Positions 8,476 through 14,398 of a stretch of 14,398 nt of DNA are shown here, one piece after another (the first letter of the stretch is position 1; every line of letters begins with the position of its first letter). Both the position numbers and the translations under genes were made by a program. Location of the stretch: the NCBI GenBank assembly GCA_030643145.1, contig DAOWMJ010000023.1, forward strand, positions 1 through 14,398. Direction: 5' to 3'. The notes under the pieces were generated by a model. That model was given only the letters and a program-made list of their open reading frames with translations, ran no database searches and was not told the origin of the DNA. The DNA comes from Candidatus Latescibacterota bacterium (lineage in GTDB: Bacteria; Krumholzibacteriota; Krumholzibacteriia; Krumholzibacteriales; WJIX01).

Positions 8476-8485
8476 CTGTTTTGTT

Positions 8486-11400
8486 ATGAGTGATGAGCAA
8501 AAAATTCAAGAGGCTTTCAAAAAGACCCTGGCCGATTCGGCTCTCAGACGCCGGCTCGCTCTTTCCGGGGGAGTCCTGTCGGTTCTCACGGTGGCTCTGT
8601 TTATACTCTTTTCTTCCCTTCTTGTTCTGCACAGCCTTTTTTCAGGTTGGGATTTATTCCCGTTTTCCGCCTTTCTATTTTTCTGGACGGGTGTTATCTG
8701 CGCTGTAGTTTTCTCGGTATCATCTCCCTTTTTTCATTCAGCGGACAAAAAAGAACTCGCCGGAATTCTGGACAAAAAAACGGGGAAATACAAAAGTCTT
8801 TTCGTATCAGCCTTCGAATTCTCTTCGGACAAAAAGAAAAACGAAGGCTATTCGTGTTACATGATGGAAGAGACAATCCGCAGGGCGAACAAAGATATTA
8901 CGAAACTGAAAAAAGAGAATATTTTTACCGGGGAAGGAAGACCCGAATGGACAGTTGCCGGGATTCTTCTGGGGACACTCTTTCTTTTCCAGATAGGGTT
9001 TGCTCCTGCCGCTATAAATGACATTTTCTCCTTTATTTCAGATCCTGGTATTAGTTTCAGAGTTTCAAAGGGAGCAAATATATTGGTCAGCTCAGGAAAT
9101 ATTTCAATACTTGAGGGAGAGAGCTTTTTTGTTGAGGGGGTTAATTTCGGATCTGAGACGGATGAAGTGTTGCTATGCACTAATTCTGTTGATGATATTT
9201 GGCGGGAAAAAAGATTAGATGCTGACACGCTGTTTGCTGGCAGTACACCGATACATATTTACCGGAAACATCTCGAAAGCCCGGCAACCAATTTGCTGTA
9301 TTGCTTTAGATCAGGAAACAACTTTTCTGATACATTCAAAGTGAATGTTATATATCGTCCCGTTATAAATAGGATGACCGCGAAGTTAGACTATCCAGAG
9401 TATACCGGCATGATTTCCGAAACAGTAAAAACCGTTGCCGGTAAGCTGCGCGTTCCTCTCGGCACAGGGCTTGATATTTCGGGTGAAACAAGCAAAGATA
9501 TAATGGATGGGCATCTTTTCTTTACAAGCGGCAAGGTTGTTCCCGTGGAAGTCGCCGCCGGGGGATTCGGCGTGTCGTTTACCGCGCAGGCCGACGACAC
9601 CTTTTATGTGAGCGTAACAGATCAGGAAGGTTATAAAAACAGGCAGCGGATAGCATATCCGGTACAGGTAATTAATGATCTTCCCCCCGAAGTGGAAATT
9701 CTGGCTCCCGGGGATAGAGCTCAACTGCCGAGATCTCTGCTGATATCCCTGCAGTACAGGGCAGTTGACGATTATTCAGTCACCGGGATTAACCTCCGGT
9801 TTAAAAAGGACAAAAGGGACAAGGAATACAAAACAATTATTCTTCCCTGTGCCCGTGGAAAAAATGACGGAGTTATTGAAGAGGTTTACGAATGGTCTCT
9901 CAAAGGAAACGCTGTCATGCCGGGAGACAGAATTTTTTACTACCTCGAAGCGTTTGACAGTAATGTTCACCCGGGGCCGGGATATGCCAGAACGGAGCTT
10001 CGTTCTCTGGAAGTCCCTTCACTTTCACAAATGTACGCTGACCACAGAAAAAACGAAGCAAAGCAGACAAGACAAATAGATGATTTATATCAATTTGGCG
10101 TAGAAACAAAAGAAAAACTTAAAAAACTTTCCGACAAATTCAAGATGGAGCCCAAGATGGATTGGGGGAAAAAACGCGAAGGTAAAAGGCTTCTGGACAA
10201 ATACAAAGATCTCCGCCGGAAATCTCTCGAAGCGGCTTCGCGGCTGGAAAAAACACTGGATGCTCTTCAGCAGAACAGGATGACATCTATGAGTATAGGG
10301 AAAAAATTGGAGAGAATTCAGCAGTTGATGAGCAGGTTGGAAAGTGAAAGGCTCAAAAAGATTATTGAGGAAACAAGCAGGATCATAGATGAATTATCGG
10401 AGGAAGAGATTGCGTCGGCAATGGAGGATCTCGAGATTTCAACCGAGGATATGATAGCGGAGCTTGACAGAACCATCGATTTTTTGAAGCAGGTTATGCG
10501 TGAAGAAAAAGTGGAAGAGCTTATGCGAAGAATGGAGAGTATGCTCGAGCGGCAGAAGGCTCTGAGGGATTCCGCGAGAACTGAAAATCTTGAAGAATTG
10601 TCGGAAGGGCAAGAGGAGCTTGGGGGGGAGGCGAAAAAGTTTGAAGAAGATCTCACCGGTCTGTCCCTGGAAGAGGAACTTCGAAATAATGAGGAAATGC
10701 AAAATCTTATGAAGGATATGGCTCAAGCAAACCTTGATTCTCTTATGGAGAAAGCGGCCGAACAAATGCGGCGGGGGGAAAGAAATAGCGCGCGCTGTAC
10801 TCAAAAGGAAACGATGGATGAAATGCTGGGGCTTTACACCTCTCTCGGCAGGTTTCAGATGGGAATGAACCTGACCATGAAAGAGTTTGTAAAGGAAGGT
10901 ATCCAAAACACGGCCGTCTGGCTTATTGAAACATCAATGGTGCAGGAAGAGGTGGTGGAAGGTCTTCTCGGGAGCGGCATGGGGGGAGTGGGTGTCGCGG
11001 AAAAGGAATTGGTTGTTAAAGAAGCTGTCAAGCGAGTGATCGAAGAGTTGTATATGCTGGCAAGGAAATCGATGTTCAAATCGCAACTTGTCTTTACTCA
11101 CCTTGGGGGCGCAGCCCGTGGTATTGAAGAAACTTTATCAGGAATAGAAAACAGGCGGCGGGGGCAGGCGCGCGATTCCGCTATTTATGCTTTAAGTCAG
11201 TTGAATAAAGGGGTAATTGAATTGCTGAGAGCCGGTTCGTCCGGTCAGGGAAGTGGGTCCGGTTCAAGGAAGAAAATGCGGATGATGTTAAAACAGCAAA
11301 TGGCTATAGACAGTCAACTTCAAGGGATGTATAAAAATCAAAATAGGTCGAGCCTGTCAATGAGCCAGAGAGCGAAAATGACCCGTCTTGCCGCGAAGCA

Positions 11401-11812
11401 GAGAAAAATGGAAGAAGTGATGAGACAAATAGAAAAGGAAAGCGGCGATAGTGATAATCTTCTTGGTAAAATTGAAGGGTTGGCCTCTCAAATGGATAGT
11501 GTCGCCGGAAAACTTGAAGAAGGGAAACTGAGCAGGGATCTAATAGGGATCGAGGAGAAAATATTGAGCAGAATGCTGCAGGCACAGAGATCGCTCGACC
11601 GGAGGGATTATAAAAGGGAAAGAGTCAGCAGGAGCGCGGAGGTTTTGTGGGGAGAGGATCCCGGCACGATGATGGAAACTGAAGGAAGCAGGGAAATTAT
11701 TCTTGAAATGATTCGAAAGGGAATGCGGATGAAGGGCCCTCGAGAATACGAAGATTTAATTGAATTGTACTTCCGGGCTCTTTCCAGACAGGTAAGAAAA
11801 CAGGGCGAATGA
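8486..11812 (+). CDS. DUF4175-type large membrane protein with Ig-like and coiled-coil extracytoplasmic regions
   Basis: From ATG 8486 the product has 1,108 residues. Upstream in-frame starts ATG 8462 and GTG 8447 would add 8 and 13. Membrane helices lie at about 27-51, 58-79 and 155-175, with a Lys-rich cytoplasmic loop between the second and third; the remaining 930 residues should be extracytoplasmic. Residues about 185-520 look beta-rich, including LDYPEYTG and AVDDYSVTGINLRF, which match the DDYG-type repeat seen in DUF4175 and related proteins. From about 530 to 760 the sequence is highly charged and helical, a long coiled coil. The C-terminal part has a Met- and Gln-rich helical stretch (about 920-990) and the block ILSRMLQAQRSLDRRDYKRER, which I recall from the C-terminus of DUF4175 proteins. 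No catalytic motif was recognised. A scaffold or adaptor role is inferred. The gene follows DUF4159 by 71 bases and its TGA overlaps the next frame's first ATG. The family call is from memory of motifs; a distant relative is possible. Confidence 0.8.
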   Translation: MSDEQKIQEAFKKTLADSALRRRLALSGGVLSVLTVALFILFSSLLVLHSLFSGWDLFPFSAFLFFWTGVICAVVFSVSSPFFHSADKKELAGILDKKTGKYKSLFVSAFEFSSDKKKNEGYSCYMMEETIRRANKDITKLKKENIFTGEGRPEWTVAGILLGTLFLFQIGFAPAAINDIFSFISDPGISFRVSKGANILVSSGNISILEGESFFVEGVNFGSETDEVLLCTNSVDDIWREKRLDADTLFAGSTPIHIYRKHLESPATNLLYCFRSGNNFSDTFKVNVIYRPVINRMTAKLDYPEYTGMISETVKTVAGKLRVPLGTGLDISGETSKDIMDGHLFFTSGKVVPVEVAAGGFGVSFTAQADDTFYVSVTDQEGYKNRQRIAYPVQVINDLPPEVEILAPGDRAQLPRSLLISLQYRAVDDYSVTGINLRFKKDKRDKEYKTIILPCARGKNDGVIEEVYEWSLKGNAVMPGDRIFYYLEAFDSNVHPGPGYARTELRSLEVPSLSQMYADHRKNEAKQTRQIDDLYQFGVETKEKLKKLSDKFKMEPKMDWGKKREGKRLLDKYKDLRRKSLEAASRLEKTLDALQQNRMTSMSIGKKLERIQQLMSRLESERLKKIIEETSRIIDELSEEEIASAMEDLEISTEDMIAELDRTIDFLKQVMREEKVEELMRRMESMLERQKALRDSARTENLEELSEGQEELGGEAKKFEEDLTGLSLEEELRNNEEMQNLMKDMAQANLDSLMEKAAEQMRRGERNSARCTQKETMDEMLGLYTSLGRFQMGMNLTMKEFVKEGIQNTAVWLIETSMVQEEVVEGLLGSGMGGVGVAEKELVVKEAVKRVIEELYMLARKSMFKSQLVFTHLGGAARGIEETLSGIENRRRGQARDSAIYALSQLNKGVIELLRAGSSGQGSGSGSRKKMRMMLKQQMAIDSQLQGMYKNQNRSSLSMSQRAKMTRLAAKQRKMEEVMRQIEKESGDSDNLLGKIEGLASQMDSVAGKLEEGKLSRDLIGIEEKILSRMLQAQRSLDRRDYKRERVSRSAEVLWGEDPGTMMETEGSREIILEMIRKGMRMKGPREYEDLIELYFRALSRQVRKQGE

Positions 11813-11831
11813 CTCCTTTTCTCGGGATTGT

Positions 11832-11836
11832 GGAGA
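11832..11836 (+). promoter_or_regulatory. Ribosome binding site favouring ATG 11845
   Basis: GGAGA lies 8 bases before ATG 11845. The first in-frame ATG at 11809 has only AGGG at a 3-base distance, but its ATGA overlap with the previous stop could allow re-initiation. ATG 11890, where the signal peptide proper begins, has no good site. Confidence 0.45.
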
Positions 11837-11844
11837 CAAACAAA

Positions 11845-13842
11845 ATGGATGATGGAAATGACTGTAGAACAAAGGCCGGGTTGATAGATATGTCCCGATT
11901 TAGAAGATATAGGGCGGCTTCTTTATTCGCGATATCCCTTTTTGTCGGCCTGGGAGGCGCGGAAGTGTGCCAGGCCGCGGTTCGTGTTGTCACGGGGGAA
12001 GCAAAGAATGCGGATACTCGCGAGCGTGTTATTGATGCTGCAAGGAATAGGGATAGAAGGGTGGATATTAATGCCGGCAGGGAGAAAGCGAGAAGGCTTA
12101 TAAGAGACGACAGGTACAAAGAAGCCTTAATCATTCTGGAGGAGCTATATCAGAAATACCCGGAGAGTAACATAACAGTGAAACTGCTCGCCGATGCTTA
12201 TATCAGAACCGGAAGAGCGCAAGAGGCCGTTGTTCTTCTTGAGAAGAAGCTCAAGGAGGATGCTTTGGATTTTGAGTTTATAAGGAGTCTTGGGCAGGCT
12301 TATCTCGAGATGGGACAAGGGGAGAAGGCTGAAAAGGCCTGGAGAAGAATTCTGGCCGGAGAGAACAGACAAATTCCTTATTATGATAATGTAGCGGTAT
12401 TATTGTGGGACGCGGGACAATATGAGAATGCGATCTCGGTGCTTCGTGAAGGAGCTGTTGGAGGGTATTTCAGAACACGAATGAGAAAAATAATAAATTG
12501 GGAAAGGATTCTTGGAAAGACCGAAGACGCGTTTATAGACGAATTGAAGTGGTTGTTCAGTGAGGAAAAAAGAAGGGATTTAAGAAGCGCGGAAACAATT
12601 CTGGAAATATTCAGGGAATCCGGGAACGATAGTAGTTTTTTGTTATTGTTTGATGCCGCTGCCGGCCGGAAAAAAGAAAAGGAATTTTTGAATCTGGTGA
12701 AGGCGCTTCTTCTCGTAGAGACTGACAAATATATAAGAGCGTGGGAACTTGTCTCCGGCAAAGAGAGCAATCTCCCGGAGGAAATTCTTTACTATTCTTT
12801 TATATCCGCTGCCGCGGAAATGAAACACAAAGCTGGGCGGGAAGATTGTGAGGAATTTATGCTCAAATCCACGCGAAGATTTCTTGAAAAATACAGCAAA
12901 AGCCGGCTGGTACCCGAGGTGGTTTTGTGGAAGGCTGAACTAAAATTTCTTCAAGCTAAACGCGAGTGGCCTCACAACAATAAAAAACTTAAAGAGGCTT
13001 TTCGCGCCGCCGCCGGAGTGACGGATCATTGGGCCGCTCTCCCCTATTATGACAGAGTGCGCCTTCTTATGGCCCGGATTCAACTTGAAGGGATGTGGCG
13101 GCCGGAGAAAGCGCTTGATATTCTAGATAGTTCGAAATGGCGGCGAAAAGGCATTAAAAGTAGAGTAAAAATAATGCGGGCAAGGGCTCTTTCAATATCA
13201 GATCGCGGGGATGAAGCTGAAAAAGAGCTTAAAGCCCTGGCTTCTGACACTGATTCAACTGTGGCTTCCGAAGCGGCATTCAGGCTTTCAGAGTTTTATT
13301 TTTATTCCGGAAGGCATTCGATGGCTCTTACCGGGTTTTCGAAACTGGCAGAGGAATATTCCTCGAATAATCCGGCAAATGACGCGCTTGAACTGGCAAT
13401 GCTGATTAAGCGGGGGATCGAAAATGAAGAGAGCGCTCTCGACCTGGTTGCTTCCGCTCGTTTCCTTGCCAGCAGGGGTAAGATTGCGGGTGCGATAGAT
13501 TCTCTGAGGATGCTCGAGGAGCGTTTCCCCGAATCACCCCTTCTCCCCCGGGCGTTTCTCCGGCGCGCTTCTTTCGAAATCGAAGCGGGGATGAACAATG
13601 CTGCTGAAGCGGATTTAAGAAAAATCCCGGAGATGTATCCGATGAGCGTTTGTGCCACATTGGCGTTGGAAAGGCTTGGGGATTTTGTTTCTCTAAACAG
13701 ACCGGAGGAAGCTCTGAAACAATACAGAATTTTAATAGAAAGGTATCCTGATAATCCCTTTATTTCACGAGTAAGAAAAAAGTATGCGAATCTGAACAAA
13801 GAACTTGGATCAAATTCAAGAAGAGAGGCTGGGGAAAATTGA
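11845..13842 (+). CDS. Exported tetratricopeptide-repeat protein
   Basis: From ATG 11845 the product has 665 residues; ATG 11809 gives 677 and ATG 11890 gives 650. A signal peptide is clear from codon 11890: MSRFRRYR, then a hydrophobic run ending near VCQA. If translation starts at 11845 or 11809 the signal has an extra acidic leader, so 11890 is a real alternative. The Cys before the cleavage region is not in a proper lipobox, so a lipoprotein is unlikely. The mature protein is helical with TPR units, clearest near the N-terminus (YKEALIILEELYQKYPES, then RTGRAQEAVVLLEKKLKED, then EMGQGEKAEKAWRRIL). They recur near the C-terminus (HSMALTGFSKLAEEYSSN, AIDSLRMLEERFPESP, EEALKQYRILIERYPDNP), which looks like the CpoB/BamD-type repeats of envelope proteins. 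The middle is more divergent. TPRs bind other proteins, so an adaptor role in the same envelope complex is inferred. The stop overlaps the next start by four bases. Confidence 0.88.
   Translation: MDDGNDCRTKAGLIDMSRFRRYRAASLFAISLFVGLGGAEVCQAAVRVVTGEAKNADTRERVIDAARNRDRRVDINAGREKARRLIRDDRYKEALIILEELYQKYPESNITVKLLADAYIRTGRAQEAVVLLEKKLKEDALDFEFIRSLGQAYLEMGQGEKAEKAWRRILAGENRQIPYYDNVAVLLWDAGQYENAISVLREGAVGGYFRTRMRKIINWERILGKTEDAFIDELKWLFSEEKRRDLRSAETILEIFRESGNDSSFLLLFDAAAGRKKEKEFLNLVKALLLVETDKYIRAWELVSGKESNLPEEILYYSFISAAAEMKHKAGREDCEEFMLKSTRRFLEKYSKSRLVPEVVLWKAELKFLQAKREWPHNNKKLKEAFRAAAGVTDHWAALPYYDRVRLLMARIQLEGMWRPEKALDILDSSKWRRKGIKSRVKIMRARALSISDRGDEAEKELKALASDTDSTVASEAAFRLSEFYFYSGRHSMALTGFSKLAEEYSSNNPANDALELAMLIKRGIENEESALDLVASARFLASRGKIAGAIDSLRMLEERFPESPLLPRAFLRRASFEIEAGMNNAAEADLRKIPEMYPMSVCATLALERLGDFVSLNRPEEALKQYRILIERYPDNPFISRVRKKYANLNKELGSNSRREAGEN
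13823..13828 (+). promoter_or_regulatory. Ribosome binding site for the TTG-started AsnB-like gene
   Basis: GAGAGG lies 10 bases before the TTG at 13839, inside the end of the TPR gene; a nearer GGGGA (13831-13835) is 3 bases away. Together with the TTGA overlap this supports TTG as a coupled start. Confidence 0.4.
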
Positions 13843-14398
13843 AGTTATTGATAAGAGGAACGCTCGTGCTGACGTTGATTTTATTTATATCGACGGGGGC
13901 CAGGGCGGATTATCTGGTGGCGATGGATCTCTCCCAGACAAATCATCTGAAGGCATATGGACTTGTATATAAAGTGCTGGAAAATGGAGGTGAGGCAAAA
14001 TGGTTTTTGAATTATCGGGGAGGTTCATTTTTGCTCCCCGAGATGGAGATTGTTTTACACGAAGCGAACGCCATGGGGGTTGCAGTCAGAAAACTGAACG
14101 GCAGCGAGCTTGCTTTGATATATAGTGAAATCAAAAACAGTAATATGGAAACGGTACTTCTGGAGAAGGCCCCGAAGATTGCTGTCTACGCGCCTCCTAA
14201 CAAGCAGCCGTGGGATGATGCCGTTATGCTGGTTCTGGAATACTCAGAGGTTCCATACGACATTGTTTATGACCGGGATATTCTGGGCGGGGCGCTGGAG
14301 AAATATGACTGGCTGCATCTGCATCACGAGGATTTTACGGGGCAGTACGGGAAATTCTTTGCCTCCTACAGACATACGGAGTGGTATATTAAGCAGCA
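13839..14398 (+). CDS. Exported 'asparagine synthetase B'-named family protein, 3'-truncated by the window edge
   Basis: The frame starts with TTG in a TTGA overlap with the TPR gene's stop and stays open to the end (186 codons). A signal peptide is clear: MKLLIRG, hydrophobic core about residues 8-19, cleavage after ARA (21-23). The mature part has TNHLKAYGLVYKVLENG (34-50), KWFLNYRGGSFLLPE (54-68), PNKQPWDDAVMLVLEY and YDWLHLHHEDFTGQYGKFF (156-174). I recall these blocks from proteins of roughly 400 residues in Bacteroidota and relatives that databases name asparagine synthetase B. The name looks unsafe: there is a signal peptide, no Cys2 glutaminase nucleophile, and no SGGxDS ATP-pyrophosphatase loop in the visible part. 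The alternation of strands with the WLHLHHEDF block suggests an alpha/beta fold, possibly glutamine-amidotransferase-like, as proposed for DUF4159. The substrate is unknown. The missing C-terminal half could change this view. Confidence 0.82.
   Translation, partial: MKLLIRGTLVLTLILFISTGARADYLVAMDLSQTNHLKAYGLVYKVLENGGEAKWFLNYRGGSFLLPEMEIVLHEANAMGVAVRKLNGSELALIYSEIKNSNMETVLLEKAPKIAVYAPPNKQPWDDAVMLVLEYSEVPYDIVYDRDILGGALEKYDWLHLHHEDFTGQYGKFFASYRHTEWYIKQ

Noticed and set aside
8464..8476. Hairpin as a terminator between the DUF4159 and DUF4175-type genes
   Set aside because: The stem is only four base pairs with no following T-run, too weak for an intrinsic terminator.
11946..11975. Lipoprotein signal for the TPR protein
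   Set aside because: The residues before the Cys (AEV) do not fit the lipobox pattern; a signal peptidase I site after CQA fits better.
13302..13799. 165-codon minus-strand open frame within the TPR gene
   Set aside because: It is a shadow of TPR codons; the composition is Arg/Ser-rich without structure.

Overview
The window is gene-dense bacterial DNA with every gene on the + strand and almost no intergenic space. It holds six genes: the 3' part of secD, complete secF, a giant NtrY-like membrane histidine kinase, an exported DUF4159 protein, a large DUF4175-type membrane protein, an exported TPR protein, and the 5' part of an exported protein of the family databases often call 'asparagine synthetase B' (seven including both partial genes). 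No RNA gene, mobile element, CRISPR array or repeat array was seen.

Organism. By eye the base composition is moderate in GC. SecD and SecF are separate adjacent genes, both with inserts in their extracytoplasmic regions. The DUF4159 / DUF4175 / TPR / AsnB-like set is one I recall from Bacteroidota and related FCB-group lineages (Gemmatimonadota, Krumholzibacteriota, Eisenbacteria, Zixibacteria and similar candidate phyla). An uncultured Gram-negative FCB-like bacterium fits best, but this is inference from family distribution, not a phylogeny.

Layout. Positions 1-2723 carry secD-secF, the proton-driven accessory part of the Sec translocon. After a 79-base gap comes a roughly 1,624-residue histidine kinase (2803-7677), with 14 predicted membrane segments and three extracytoplasmic regions ahead of HAMP, PAS, HisKA and HATPase modules. 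It is followed almost without a gap by the DUF4159 gene (7689-8414), then the DUF4175-type gene (about 8486-11812), the TPR gene (about 11845-13842, whose reading frame also opens at an ATGA overlap with the previous stop) and the AsnB-like gene (TTGA overlap at 13839, running off the window).

How they may work together. The last four products are each predicted to be exported or to place most of their mass outside the cytoplasmic membrane, and the kinase is built to sense that compartment. The likeliest reading is a co-expressed envelope module of unknown function: a membrane-anchored coiled-coil/Ig-like scaffold (DUF4175), two soluble globular partners (DUF4159 and AsnB-like), a TPR adaptor and a linked sensor kinase. 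This module is the best candidate for an undescribed system here. No biochemical activity can be assigned from the sequence alone.
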